DNA of 64,000 bases from Artemisia argyi (GCA_030686995.1 CM060704.1:110428542-110492541), one strand, 5' to 3'. Counted from the first letter of the stretch, positions 1-10,625 are shown. Notes: a model not told the origin generated them from the sequence alone. Made by a program: numbers and translations.

Positions 1-306
1 AATTGTTCGGCCGAACCCAAAGGGTAATGCAAGATGATTCTTGATTACATTTGGTATATCTAATTAAATTCTATAACGAGAATCTAAATGGTTAAACTAT
101 ATGGCATGAGTTAAGATCCATATCCATGGTTTAACGGTATCTATAACAAAGGATGATAAAAGCAAGAAATAAATGACCATGCTACTGAGAATGATTTATG
201 AAACTATATCTCAGACACCTTTAGTTTAATAGCGAGTGAGAGCGTTGCTAGACGTTTCCGTCGTTGGTATTTGTGCTATCTGCTACTCCAACTCCCAAGT
301 GGGAGC
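1..306 (+). mobile_element. 3' internal tail of a Ty1-copia element
   Basis: Non-coding sequence that ends in a purine-rich stretch (AAGTGGGAG, about 297-305) directly before a TGTTGGAA LTR start. This arrangement, a polypurine tract abutting the 3' LTR, is typical of Ty1-copia elements. The coding part of the element would lie beyond the left edge. No open frame of note is seen here. Confidence 0.6.
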
Positions 307-1231
307 TGTTGGAATATGAGAGTCGGACTAGCACGATACGGCTAAAGGTGTGTGAGCCTATTGGGGGCACACACATTAAACATTAGAATACGTTGTATAT
401 TTCACGTAAAGCTCAAAATGACCCGGTTTGGACACAATATGAACTAGACAAGATCCCTTGCTTGTCCTAATCCTATGGCCTGATTTCAGAAGATTCTGGA
501 AAGCAAAATCTGTCTAGATTCATATCAAAGTGATAAGGATTGTTGAAGAGTTGTGATAAGGCTCAAAGATGGTAGAGTTTAACACTTATCATGCTTTGTT
601 TAAGCCTTATCAAGAGTAGGGTTAAGAGGCTATATATACTCCCTTGTAACCTGCTCATATACACAACATAAGAAAACAACAATTCTACATATTGTATTCG
701 CTTCCTATTTCCTTGTCCACAGCCAATCACAGTTACATAGCAAGATTGATTGGTTTGACTTTGTCAAACATATCAAGCCTATATACAAAGAATTAATATA
801 TATTCTTCCTTTAGTTTCTGTTGTCTATTCTTAATACTCATTCGAAAGTAATACTTATTTTAGTATTCGAATTAGTATTACGTGAAGCAAGCATTGGTAG
901 ATATCAGTCAGAACAAGGTTTGGGCTGTTTTGGTTTGGATCCGGTTTTGAGCATTAACACTTGTTGTTTGGGTTTACGTGGTACACGGCTAGCACTTCGG
1001 GCGTATTTGTTTGACGTGTTTGTGTGAGCACCCGTAGAGGTGATTGTTTTAATCACTTATTTGATTTATTTTGCGGGTGACTACGAGGGTTAGTTTTCTA
1101 TTTATTTTTCATGTTTTCTCTTTTCCTTTAATTTGTTTATTATTTGTGTGTTAATCATAATTGCTTAACTAGATCTAATATCCGCTGCGTACTCGTAGTT
1201 AATTGGTTAACTTGATATATAAATTCCAACA
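307..1231 (+). repeat. 3' LTR of a Ty1-copia element (925 bp)
   Basis: The block starts with TGTTGGAA and ends with the exact inverted form TTCCAACA, the short terminal inverted repeat expected of an LTR. A TATA-like box (631-638) lies inside, followed by a pyrimidine/A-rich leader, consistent with the U3/R boundary. The upstream base run looks like a polypurine tract, so this is read as a 3' LTR and not a solo LTR; the 5 bp on each side do not match. The small open frame at 821-1027 lies inside the LTR and is not taken as a gene. Confidence 0.7.
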
Positions 1232-1525
1232 GATAGTTCACTCCAGAGCTAAAGAATTCTTATTAACATATGACAAAAATAACAGAAAATAATGGCACCA
1301 TCAATAAAACTTTGACATTTATAAACACGTAGTCAGGTATTATTAGTAAAATAAAATATCAATAATTCAATATGTTGTGGATTTGCTGAAGATGGACAAA
1401 GAGTACATATACATGTGGATCAGTTAGATTTAGTAGAAGTGAAAAGTTCTTATAACAAGAACACCATTCTTTGTGACAGTTTACATATGATACCTGCATA
1501 AAGTAAAAAGTTATCATTTTATAAG

Positions 1526-1757
1526 CAATTCAATCCTGGGACGCCACGTATATGTAAGGAAGAGTAAGTGGCACTTTCATAGACTATGCACCTCACCACC
1601 CATTGCCAATAATGTAAGGAAATCGGACATATCATTGGAGGAATACAGTTGTGTTGACCAAGCTCCCAACAAAACAATAGAATAAAGCCAATACCATTAC
1701 AGAAATCAAATTAATTATTTCCAAAGTGCCAAATAATGCCATACACAACTATATATA
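1526..1757 (+). promoter_or_regulatory. Promoter of the first DUF241 gene
   Basis: A TATA box (TATATATA, 1750-1757) lies 75 bp before the chosen start codon. Upstream blocks are shared with the promoter of the second gene copy: an ACGCCACGTA box near 1540 (ACGT core, bZIP/bHLH type), a GACTATGCACCTCACC block near 1580, and an ATATCATTGG block near 1629. Shared blocks in both copies suggest either functional promoter elements or simply recent duplication. Confidence 0.55.
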
Positions 1758-1831
1758 GCAAACTATAGATGATAAAGTTAATTACCATAACACACACACA
1801 AAAATTTAAAAACACTATTTGCCTTGTACTC

Positions 1832-2704
1832 ATGGCTGCTTCTTCAAAATCTATTAGTCTGCCTTGCAGATCGCATCCGACAACGTTTCATATTGAAGAA
1901 TTGCTCAGAAAAATGAAAATAACATCAGCAGAAGTAACATCTGCAGATGAAATATGCAGTAGTTTATCCCAGATGAAAACATTGTACAAATGTATGGACG
2001 GTCTTCTAGCTTCATCAACCAATCAAATTTTGATGTCTCTAGAACAAAACAAGAAATGGGTCGATGAGTTAGTAGACGAATCTGTCAAATACTTGGATAT
2101 TTGTGGCAATTTGAGTGATATGTTGTCAGAAACCAAAGATCATAGTAGCGATATTTATTCTTCTCTAAGGAGGAGAAAGGGAGACTTGAACGTTATAAAC
2201 AGTATCACGAAATACAGTTGTTTCAGAAAGAAAATGAAAAAAGACGTTAAAGGGTTGGTTGCAAGTTTAAAGCCAGTTGATAACATGATAACAGGTGGTG
2301 GATCAGTGGTTGTTGATTCAGATAACCACCAGCTGGTGGCAGTTATCAGGGCATTAATAGGAGTTAATGAAATGACAGTCTTGGTTTTCGAGTCTTTGTT
2401 GATGTTCTTATCTGCGTCTATTTCAAAGAAAAACACGTGGTCAGTTGTTGTGTCTAAGCTGGTACATAAACGGAGGGTGGCATGTGAAGATCATCAAGAA
2501 CAAGTGGTTGAGAATGAATTTGAAAGAGTTGATGATGCATTGAGAAAATTATGTAAAGACGGATCACTGAGTGATGCACAAATTGCACAATGTAGATTAG
2601 AGACATTGGGAGCTCAGATTGAGAGAATGGAGAGTGGGTTGGAGTGCATGTTTAGGTGCTTGGTTCAAACCAGAGTTTCTCTTCTCAATATCATCTCCAA
2701 ATAA
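1832..2704 (+). CDS. DUF241 (BPS1-like) family protein, copy 1
   Basis: A single-exon gene of 290 codons. The N-terminus carries the family hallmark SISLPCRSHPTT (residues about 5-16), followed by a helical body and a C-terminal LECMFRCLVQTRVSLLN motif, as in plant DUF241 / BPS1-like proteins (usually 280-310 aa). No signal peptide or clear membrane segment is seen. The molecular function of the family is poorly known; I do not assign one. An upstream ATG at 1769 is in frame but only 12 bases past the TATA box, so the transcript would probably start after it; the ATG at 1832, just before the conserved motif, is preferred. It is a tandem paralogue of the gene at 7611. AATAAA overlaps the stop codon. 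Confidence 0.85.
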   Translation: MAASSKSISLPCRSHPTTFHIEELLRKMKITSAEVTSADEICSSLSQMKTLYKCMDGLLASSTNQILMSLEQNKKWVDELVDESVKYLDICGNLSDMLSETKDHSSDIYSSLRRRKGDLNVINSITKYSCFRKKMKKDVKGLVASLKPVDNMITGGGSVVVDSDNHQLVAVIRALIGVNEMTVLVFESLLMFLSASISKKNTWSVVVSKLVHKRRVACEDHQEQVVENEFERVDDALRKLCKDGSLSDAQIAQCRLETLGAQIERMESGLECMFRCLVQTRVSLLNIISK

Positions 2705-3529
2705 AAATCTAGTCATGTTTATTGAATTATAGTTGGCAGGTCGTGCATAGGCATCAAAATTTTAACTGATATGCTCATGCTTTGATGTTTTAGGTTCATG
2801 TGGATTGACCGGTATATTTAGTTATGCAAGTATAAACATGTAAATGGTATCTTATGCAAAGACATATATGATAGTTGTCTATTAAAAAATTGTATATTGA
2901 ATGATATTTGTTGGAGCTTAATCAGATTAATTGATCCCTTGATCCAATAAAAGCTTTCTGAAGTTGTATCATCTTTGATCAAGTCTCCATGACTCCATAC
3001 ATGGTAAAAGTTTTTTTGACTGTGATGATGTGCTGCAAACTATGCAACATCTAATACGCTTAAGTATACATTATCAGCAACTAACAGTCTGTCTGTATGC
3101 ACCATTTTCAATTACCATGCCATTTATAGTATTTTGACATTTGTGGTTGATAGAATAGCGGCCAAGACAAATAAAACCCTTGGTAGGTTTATACATGAAA
3201 TATGCAGCAAACTCCAAACGACTATACTTATGTGTGGTTTGATTTTCCGGCATTTCCTTATCCTACTTAAAATAGTGACATATTATATAATAAACCAACT
3301 GTATGTGCAGACAGAATATACAATGCTTCATTTCCCTTTTGTGTGTTGTATCTAGTGTGCTTTATTTTGTAGTGAGATATGACTTATAAATGTAAAGTTA
3401 TTCCAATAGCCTTTGCACCTTTACGCATTGAAAATGTAATTAAAGTATACACGTTCATATCTTGTAATGATGTCCGTAGTGTAAACGGGTAAACGAACAA
3501 GTTTTTCCATAGTATTTGACTTAGATGTA
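2705..3529. other. Intergenic sequence, no gene seen
   Basis: AT-rich sequence downstream of the first DUF241 gene. Short open frames here (for example 3134-3355) show no family resemblance and no conserved counterpart downstream of the second gene copy. Confidence 0.5.
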
Positions 3530-3665
3530 CGTGAACTATCCAGGATATCCCTATGACCATTCTCACTCTTTCCCTGACCATCCCCAAGATATGTATCCTG
3601 TGAGGTTTGAACCCGAGTCCCTTGTGACGACATCAAGGTGCGTGACCATTAGGCAATCTTGGTGG
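3530..3665 (-). mobile_element. tRNA-derived SINE-like sequence
   Basis: On the minus strand the sequence reads as a degenerate tRNA head with a box A-like stretch (TTGCCTAATGGT, 3645-3656) and a box B-like stretch (GGGTTCAAACC, 3604-3614), separated by about 30 bp, followed by unrelated sequence. These are the internal RNA polymerase III promoter boxes of plant SINEs. The 3' end and any target duplication are not clear, so the boundaries are approximate. Confidence 0.5.
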
Positions 3666-4089
3666 TGGTTAACGATGTCTATTAGTGCAAGTAAACGAAA
3701 CTAAAAGTTAATATTAGTACTCAATTATAGATGATGGATAGTCTCATCTTATCTATAAGGTGAACAATGAAACACCTAATACAGAGTAGGTATCAGATTC
3801 TATATTTGTTGATTATCGAGTCCTAGACTAGCTCTACCCATCTTAAAAAAATAAACAATCTTATCATTTTGTTGTGTAGTGAAACTGAGTATATAATTGA
3901 GACTAAATATAGGATATACAAACACTTAAGAAATATTAATTCCTTCATAATAATAGAGTGAAATTCACTGCTGAATCTGGCAATCAAATAAACTAAAAGA
4001 TCTAATAGTTGTCATAAGAAGCGAAGAGAAACATAGGTGAGACAGACCAAGCATGCACACTTATAAAAATAACATAATTTGGTGTGACA
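3666..4089. other. Intergenic sequence, no gene seen
   Basis: AT-rich, no open frame with family resemblance, no clear repeat boundaries. Confidence 0.4.
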
Positions 4090-4271
4090 ATAACATACCA
4101 TCTATTCATTCAATCTTGTCTTTTGCTAGATGTTCACCTCCTCACTGATTTTTAGCCCAAATTTCATTCAATGGTCATGGCCTTCCATGAAATATTCACC
4201 AATAGTCTGTGACATCTGTACATGACCCAAAACACATTTATAAGGCATGATATCTTTTTGAACTCGTTAAA
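4090..4271 (-). pseudogene. Duplicated exon-like remnant A
   Basis: On the minus strand this segment resembles the segment at 9640-9785: both contain a reading similar to SxTIxxxFME followed by a frame rich in charged residues, and the two DNA segments align along most of their length. I do not recognise the parent gene. It lies about 1.4 kb after the first DUF241 gene, and its partner lies about 1.1 kb after the second, so it is probably part of the tandem duplication. It is full of stops and is read as a relic. Confidence 0.45.
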
Positions 4272-4637
4272 TTGTTTCAACTTCCAAACACAATAATGTT
4301 CAAGTGAAACTTCCTTGGAGCTTATACGTGATTGATACTCGACGGATGTGTAATACATATTTAAATTCTTATAAGACTACGTGGAACAGTCAACAAATTA
4401 AACCAATAATCTTCACCTAAGCGTCATATTATCATTTACCATATCACTAAATTTGTCATTATGCAAATGTGGTAGTGACCAACAAACTCATATTTAAAAA
4501 ATAATAATAATAATAAATAAAAATAAAATAAATAAATCATCAAATACTAAAACTAAAACTTTCATCAATAACTGAAAACATTATATTAAAATTTTATAAC
4601 ATCACACATATAAAAATAAAAATTAAATTAAGCTAAA
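4272..4637. other. AT-rich sequence, possible Harbinger terminus
   Basis: Mostly A/T-rich, with ATA/AAT repeats around 4500-4535. At 4471 GGTAGTGACC loosely mirrors GGTCACCGCT at 5734-5743, which may be the degenerate terminal inverted repeats of the transposase relic between them. The match is weak. Confidence 0.3.
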
Positions 4638-5530
4638 TTAAAGGTGTTTGACCAAATTGACACGAAGATCTTGATGTGCTTGTGAGTTGTGACGATTTAT
4701 TTGTCTTATAACTTGTAATATTTGTTCGTTTTTCCCTGGATAAAAGTTGAAAGATATTGCACTTCCTTTGTGTTTTCGAATCATATTATATAATATGATG
4801 CATGTGTACAACATATTTTTTATTTTAGCACACAAAACACTCGTTTCACATCTTTCATTGCTACTTCATGCGCTTGCTTGAAGAAGATTGATGTATAACG
4901 TTGATGTCGTTGTTTGACACAGAAACACCAAAGAAACATGTTAAATCAATAAATCTTGTGAGGCAACAACTTCCAGCAAAATGAATGGGTTTGAATCGTG
5001 ATCACGTCTACAATATTGACTGGGATATGCATTTGGAAAATTACACAACTCCCAGTCAGTACAATCAAGGCTTCCTAACACTTCTGGCAACTCATGCTTT
5101 TCTTCGTGACACCGATAAAGTTTATACACATCAGTGTAAGTAGGTTTTTGCTAAATATTCATCTAGGGATTCAGGAACAGTGTCGTATGCCAATTAACGA
5201 ATTGTGGAGGTGCACTTCATCAGTGATGAAATGTAGGCCTTCTAGTACAATCAATATTTTTATGAAGTTATTTACAATGATTAGTTACATCTTCAACTAT
5301 GCTTGTGAATCGTTCTCGACTCACTTGGAACCTTTTTCGAAATGTATAGTCGTCATACATCGGGTATTCAGAAAAGAAACGGCCACTAAACGATAATGAG
5401 CACAATAACGACCTTTACTTACGACATCTCTTGTACTTCGCGAACTTTCACCTTGTCGTTTCTTATACGACAACCCAACACTTTTTAAAAACTGCAAGTT
5501 CATATTATTAACCGATGAGTATGGGAACAT
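4638..5530 (-). pseudogene. PIF/Harbinger-type transposase, heavily broken
   Basis: Minus-strand fragments in three frames match the order of a plant PIF/Harbinger nuclease (DDE superfamily; ALP1-like relatives). An N-terminal part (5530 to about 5300) is shifted in frame. A middle part (5129-4941) has HEEKHELPEVLGSLDCTDW, including the first catalytic Asp. A short SNNDINV piece near 4890 carries the second Asp, and a C-terminal tail (4835-4638) reads YTCIILYNMI. Several frameshifts and stop codons separate them and part of the core is missing, so no protein can be made. It is clearly related to the better-preserved copy at 14749-16167 but much more decayed, so it is probably older. Confidence 0.75.
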
Positions 5531-5747
5531 GAATGCTTTGAAATTGATTTGGATAATGAGAAATGAGAACTGTTTGTTATTTGAGCTATGTTGATAATGA
5601 GAAAATGTGATTTGAAGTTGCGAATGAAAATGAAATTGTATTAAATATTTATAGATAAATATAATAATTTAGTTTTAAGTAACTTTTTTTAATATATTTA
5701 ACTCAATATACATATTTAGCCATTGTGGAGCTGGGTCACCGCTATTA

Positions 5748-6063
5748 GAGCAATGGGTGTGGTAATGTAAGAGCTGCGTTAAGGGTGACGTGGATTGTAT
5801 TTAACGTGCGTTAAATTCACGTTACCACACCGCTGCCTCACGTTAAGGTGAAAGTTTAACCCTGCGTTAAGGAGGTAACGCGACGTTAAAACTTTTTTTT
5901 TTCTTCTGATTTAAATGGGTATTTTGGTGTGTGTTTATATAATGTGTGTGTTTTAGTTGCATGCGTTTAAAGGTGGAAGGAACAACGTTTGGGTGTTTTA
6001 TAGTTTCAGTCCTTTATTTATTTATTTATTTAATTTTTTTTTAAAGTACAGTTTCAGTCCTTG

Positions 6064-6096
<33 letters not shown>

Positions 6097-6358
6097 GTTT
6101 TTCAAAAGTACAGTTTCAGTCCTTGTGGTTTGTTTTTGTTTTTTTTTTCTTTTTTTTATTGTTTTTCAAAAGTAAAAAAAATAAATAAAAATATTAGTTA
6201 TTGTAAATTTTAGTTTTGTAACTTTAAAGAAAATGTTTTTTGTTTTTTTTTTTTTTGTTTTTGTTTTTTTTTTTTTTTTTTTTTAATTTTATAAATGAAA
6301 AAGAAAAAAAAAGGCCCAAAATGTGGTGTTAAAGTTGAGTTGAGGTGAGTTATGATAA

Positions 6359-6408
<50 letters not shown>

Positions 6409-6486
6409 GTGAAAAGGTTCAAAGCTGATATGCCGCTGACCTGACACTGGATGAAACCTTAACTCAAGTTACCGCACCCATTGCTT
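5748..6486. mobile_element. Tourist-type MITE (PIF/Harbinger-derived), 739 bp
   Basis: The ends are inverted repeats: GAGCAATGGGTGTGGTAA on the left, and on the right TTACCGCACCCATTGCTT, which reads AAGCAATGGGTGCGGTAA on the opposite strand. The element is flanked by a TTA target duplication (5745-5747 and 6487-6489), the size and sequence expected for PIF/Harbinger insertions. The inside has no coding sequence but long poly-T tracts (about 6067-6092, 6241-6285 and 6361-6405) and GTTTCAGTCCTT repeats. It sits beside a wrecked Harbinger transposase but its termini differ from that relic's presumed ends. Confidence 0.8.
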
Positions 6487-6489
6487 TTA

Positions 6490-7139
6490 AAGTATTAATA
6501 GAAGCCAAATACTCACTGTGGTGAGGGCGGGCAGGGGGGGGGGGGGGGTAACAACGAGGGACAGGACACGACGACCGGTGATGTTGATGATCAGGCCGGT
6601 CTAGTATAGACTTATAGTTCATGTTGAGTATGCTTTTAATCAAAGGTAAAAAGGGTAACTCTTAATTTATCCAGTTTCACATGTACGCCATCATAAATTA
6701 CACAGAATTTTGAGAAATTTCTAATTAATGGCATTATCACTTTTACATGGGTCAGACATACACGGGAATGTAGATATGATGTATCTTTACCATAAATTAC
6801 AATGTCGAATGAAACTAGAACTACAAATCTTATATACCAGATTCGTGAGAGATCATCGTCTAGTAAATTAATATTAAATGGTCTAGTAAATTAATATTAA
6901 ACTAACCATTTGGTTGACTGTTGCTATCTAGCTACCAACTAATGTACCAAGAAAATAAGGGTATGAAGGTGGCGAATTTTGGACCATTTCTAATATTATT
7001 GGCACCCCAAACAGCACAAAAGTATCAATAGGCACAACACCACCACGTGGGTCAAAACCCCATACGTGGACCAATCAGCCATTTATTGCAACACGTTAGC
7101 ATTGGGCATGATATATGCAAGGATCTTCTTTTCCTTCCA
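6490..7139. other. Intergenic sequence with short repeats
   Basis: Contains a run of about 16 G (near 6533-6548) and a perfect short tandem duplication with a 23-bp period at 6858-6902 (core TCTAGTAAATTAATATTAAA). No gene is seen. The right part leads into the promoter of the second DUF241 gene. Confidence 0.5.
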
Positions 7140-7532
7140 AAAGATACAATCTTTGCACGCCACGTAAAAATAAAGCCAAAAAACATAGATGGCGCCTTCT
7201 AAGACTATACACCTAACCGACTTTGCCCATACCTTCTTTTAATAACACCAATATCCTAAGTCTAATATCTGGTTATACTAGATGAGCCATAAATTATGGG
7301 GAGAATAACTTAGAAAAATATTGGCATATATCATTGGGGAAGGTGTTGCGTTGGCCAAACACCCGACACAAAAAAGGAAAGCCCATGATATTATCACATG
7401 TTTTAAACACTTGTATCAATACTATTGTTTCAACGTTCAATACCATCTACCCATAATCTTACGTGGGAAGCTATTATTAGAAAAAGAAAAAAAAAAAAAA
7501 AAAATCCAACAGACTGAATGCCAATATATATA
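7140..7532 (+). promoter_or_regulatory. Promoter of the second DUF241 gene
   Basis: A TATA box (TATATATA, 7525-7532) precedes the start codon by about 80 bp, the same spacing as in copy 1. Upstream are blocks shared with copy 1: GCACGCCACGTAAAA near 7155, GACTATACACCTAACC near 7203, and ATATCATTGGGGAAGG near 7327. The order of the blocks is kept, but the spacing to the TATA box is longer here. Confidence 0.55.
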
Positions 7533-7610
7533 GCATAGCCTATAGAAGTTCAACTTACCAATACCAAAGGACTTTAGTAATTGCCTAGCATTGCATATCG
7601 TCCAAGAAAA

Positions 7611-8519
7611 ATGGCTCTTTCACCCAAATTTAGCACTAGAGGCCAAGTTAAATCCATTAGCTTGCCTTGCAGATCACACCCGACCACTAATCGAATCGAA
7701 CAAGAGCTCAATGAGTCCAGAGCCGCTGCAATGGTCGCAGCATCAAAGCCATGTGCCGAGACCATTTGCAGCGATTTGTCTCAGCTGACTGAGCTCTATA
7801 AATGCATGGGTGATCTTTTAAATTCTTCTAGTATTAAAGTGTTGATATCTCGCCAACAAAACAAGAATTGGGTCGAAGAGTTAATCGAGGAATCTGTAAT
7901 ATTCTTGGATGTATGTGGCGGCTTAAAGGATACGGTTACAGAGATGAGGGAGCACATTAGAGATCTTCACTGTACTCTACGAAGACGAAAGGGAGACTTA
8001 AGTGTCGAAAATAGTGTAACGAAATATAATTGCTTAAGAAAAAAGATGAGAAAAGATGTTAAAATGTTGGTTGGAAGTTTAAAACAAGTTGATAACATCA
8101 TTCCAGAAGGTGGATCAGTGCTGGTTGATTCAGACAACCACCAGCTTGTAGCAGTGATCAAGGCGATTATAGGAGTTAGTGAAGTGACGGTCTCAGTTTT
8201 CGAGTCTTTATTGTTGTTCTTCTCAGTGCCAATTTCAAAACCGAACAAATGGTCTATTGTGGTATCAAAGCTGATACACAAAGGAATGGTGGTGTGTGAT
8301 GATCAGCAAGGGATTTTAAATGAATTTGAAAGCATAGATGATGCATTGCAAACTCTATGTAAATATGAATCTTCTAATCAAGGGGACAAGATGGAAACTG
8401 CAAAATGCAGATTGGAGAGACTGGAAACTCAACTCGAGTGCATGGAAGCCAGATTGGAATGCATGTTTAGACGCTTGATTGGAACCAGAGCTTCTTTACT
8501 AAACATAATTTCGCAGTAA
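7611..8519 (+). CDS. DUF241 (BPS1-like) family protein, copy 2
   Basis: A single-exon gene of 302 codons and a clear tandem paralogue of the gene at 1832: the same SISLPCRSHPTT motif (residues about 15-26), the same KxNKNWVEEL-type body, a shared LVDSDNHQLVAVIKA block, and the same C-terminal ECMFRRLIGTRASLLNIIS. It starts with MALSPKFSTRGQVK, a stretch that copy 1 lacks. The ATG at 7611 is chosen because it is the first ATG after the TATA box that gives the full domain. No disabling mutation is seen, so both copies look functional. The function of the family is not established. Confidence 0.87.
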   Translation: MALSPKFSTRGQVKSISLPCRSHPTTNRIEQELNESRAAAMVAASKPCAETICSDLSQLTELYKCMGDLLNSSSIKVLISRQQNKNWVEELIEESVIFLDVCGGLKDTVTEMREHIRDLHCTLRRRKGDLSVENSVTKYNCLRKKMRKDVKMLVGSLKQVDNIIPEGGSVLVDSDNHQLVAVIKAIIGVSEVTVSVFESLLLFFSVPISKPNKWSIVVSKLIHKGMVVCDDQQGILNEFESIDDALQTLCKYESSNQGDKMETAKCRLERLETQLECMEARLECMFRRLIGTRASLLNIISQ

Positions 8520-8982
8520 ATAATCACGAAAGTTGCGTTACAAATTCCTGGATAGGCATACAATTTTTTAGTACATAGTAATTTATACATTTATGTAATA
8601 CATGTCTTCATTTCAATAGGTTTGTACATCGGCAAAAAAATATCGCTTAGAATACAAATTTAATGTAATTAAATCCATATCAGAACTATGATACTTTTAT
8701 ACATTTTAGTATTTTACGCGTTTGATCATATATAGAACTAATGAAAATGCTTTTTAGAGTGTACCAGATGGACTTATTTCCTAATTATAAACTGATTAAG
8801 TCTAAAAGAAATTAGAGCCAGAGAACTAATTATATATTTTTTAAATTCCTATGCAGTTCGATCGCTAGCATAAAGTTAAACTAACCGGTAGGGAGATGAA
8901 TAGATGATCGAGGTATAGCAAATTTTGGACCAATTCATAAACTACCCAAAATCCAAGTAAAGATTCATAATTATAGTAGCAA
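8520..8982. other. Downstream sequence of copy 2, no gene seen
   Basis: AT-rich 3' flank with several possible polyadenylation-type A/T stretches; no open frame of note. Confidence 0.5.
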
Positions 8983-8992
8983 TGTGGATGTA

Positions 8993-9386
8993 GACTAAGG
9001 ATCAAATGAGAAGAATTCTTAAAATAAGAAGGATGAGAAATAACTATAATTACAAATTAGAGATGCATCAATGTGAATTAGATGCATCCCTAATCTTTTA
9101 GATGCATCATAATATATTTTCTAGCTAAAAATTAGATGCATATACATATATTAGATGCATTTCATCAAGTTAGACTAATCCTATGTATTTTTCGTCCTCT
9201 GCGGGTCAAATTTGTTGCTAGTACTAATTTGCATCGTTTTCACTTCAAAATCACTTTCGAAACTAATTGTGATGCATCTAAATGAATAGAGATGCATCTA
9301 ATTCATGTCGATGCATCTCAAATATGACGTTATAGCTATTTCTCATTCTTCTTATTTTAAGTTTTCTTCTCACTGGATCTTTACCC
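8993..9386. mobile_element. Mutator-like non-autonomous element (MITE), 394 bp
   Basis: Long terminal inverted repeats of about 75 bp: the left end starts GACTAAGGATCAAATGAGAA and the right end, on the opposite strand, starts GGGTAAAGATCCAGTGAGAA; both continue with ACTTAAAATAAGAAG-like sequence and GAGATGCATC. A perfect 10-bp direct repeat TGTGGATGTA flanks it (8983-8992 and 9387-9396), close to the 9-11 bp typical of Mutator-like insertions. The core is rich in GATGCATC motifs. No coding sequence. Confidence 0.85.
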
Positions 9387-9639
9387 TGTGGATGTATTCA
9401 TGATATATATATCAACAAAAAACAAGCAGTTAAACGTACTATATATAAACCCAATATTATATCACAAATTTATTGTGGTTAGAAGCAAAACGTTATGTGC
9501 ATGCATATAGCAATGTATAATTCCTTTAATTTTGGTGAGGTTCGTCCTCTGGGACAATGATTGTTTGAAATGAAAGAAAATAAATAAATAAATAAATAAA
9601 TAAATAAAATAAAATAAAAACCCTAATTTTGTTTGATAA

Positions 9640-9785
9640 TGCATACCATCGTTATAATCTTGTTTTTTTTTTGCTAAAGATTCATCTCCTAGGCACCAGT
9701 TTTCCATAAAATCTGTCCTAATAGTCGGTGACGTTTGTACAAATTTATTAGTCCAAGCACAAACATCCAAAACGAGACCATACAA
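9640..9785 (-). pseudogene. Duplicated exon-like remnant B
   Basis: Minus-strand frame (9785 downward) reading VQTSPTIRTDFMENW and similar, homologous to the remnant at 4090-4271. It is the better preserved of the two but has no visible start, family or splice context. I do not recognise the product. Its position after the second DUF241 gene supports a duplication unit that included this piece. Confidence 0.4.
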
Positions 9786-9789
9786 TGAG

Positions 9790-10554
9790 AAAATAACTTT
9801 TTGTACAAACTACATAATTTTTATTTTTGGTACATGTCTTATGAAAGATTTGAACTTACAGTCATTTAGTTAGAGAGATTTTCACACAACAACGAGTATC
9901 ATTGCTACACAAGCCATTTAATGTACAAACTACTAATAATCTATCAGAGTTTTTAGAGAACTCTTCGACGCCGTAATACTTTAACCAAAATTAGTTTTTG
10001 AAAACTCATGCGTCTAAACCCTGGAGGAGAATCAATATAAAAGTTCCCGGTTTTTTTAAAGCAAAAAATGTCTGAAAAAAAAGTGAAGAATTTAACAAGT
10101 GTCCCCTATTAACAACCAAAAAAAAATGTTTTCAAAAGACGAAATCTTTTTAAATAAAACATAATACAATATAAATTAGAAGCGTAGAAGAAAATGTGAA
10201 AAGAGATTTATAAACTTTATGTATAGCAATTCTATTATTCATCAATTGTTTTGACTAGTAAAAGTCTTAAAAAAAACATCTAAAAATTGAGAATAAAAAG
10301 CGTAGAAAAAAATTTAAAAAGAGATTTATACACTTTATGTTTAGCATTTTATTATTCATCAATTGTTTTGACTAGTAAAAGTACACAAGGCTTAACACGT
10401 TTTATTCACATAACCTTATTCTACTTCACCACATATGATGCATTCACACATGTTACAAGTTTATCTCAAACTTAAACATTAATCGGCTATGCCCGAAGAA
10501 ACTCATTCCATACCATACTCAATATTTAAACATCATTCACAAGTACTTGGCTAG
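9790..10554. other. Intergenic sequence with a tandem duplication
   Basis: AT-rich, no gene seen. It contains the direct duplication listed separately (10181-10382). The right part runs into the CACTA element. Confidence 0.45.
10181..10382. repeat. Tandem duplication, 118-bp period
   Basis: An AGCGTAGAA-led segment (10181) is repeated from 10299 with a few changes. Both copies continue through AGAGATTTATA, then TTATTCATCAATTG and TTTTGACTAGTAAAAGT. Read directly from the sequence. Confidence 0.8.
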
Positions 10555-10597
10555 CACTACTACACAAAAATCTGATTTGGTACGGTTTTAAAAGCCT

Positions 10598-10625
10598 TTT
10601 GGTACGGTTTTAAAACCGTACCAAA
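10598..10625. repeat. Perfect 28-bp palindrome in the CACTA subterminal array
   Basis: Arms TTTGGTACGGTTTT and its exact reverse complement touch with no spacer. Related half-sites recur through 10575-10850 and 12565-12670. In CACTA elements such subterminal motifs act as transposase-complex binding sites. Confidence 0.85.

Noticed and set aside
821..1027. 68-codon frame with a hydrophobic start.
   Set aside because: Lies wholly inside the copia 3' LTR.
3604..3665. Possible tRNA gene on the minus strand.
   Set aside because: Box A and box B-like words are present, but the cloverleaf does not close and the acceptor stem is missing; a SINE head explains it better.
6210..6422. Lys-rich frame on the minus strand.
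   Set aside because: Product of poly-T tracts in the MITE.
2155..8281. Antisense frames inside both DUF241 genes (2155-2436 and 7967-8281, minus), similar to each other.
   Set aside because: They mirror the conserved coding strand of the paralogues; their similarity follows from the sense protein. No own start context or family.
8993..9386. GATGCATC-rich region as a regulatory (RY-type) cluster.
   Set aside because: The motifs lie inside a Mutator-like MITE and its inverted repeats, which explains their number.
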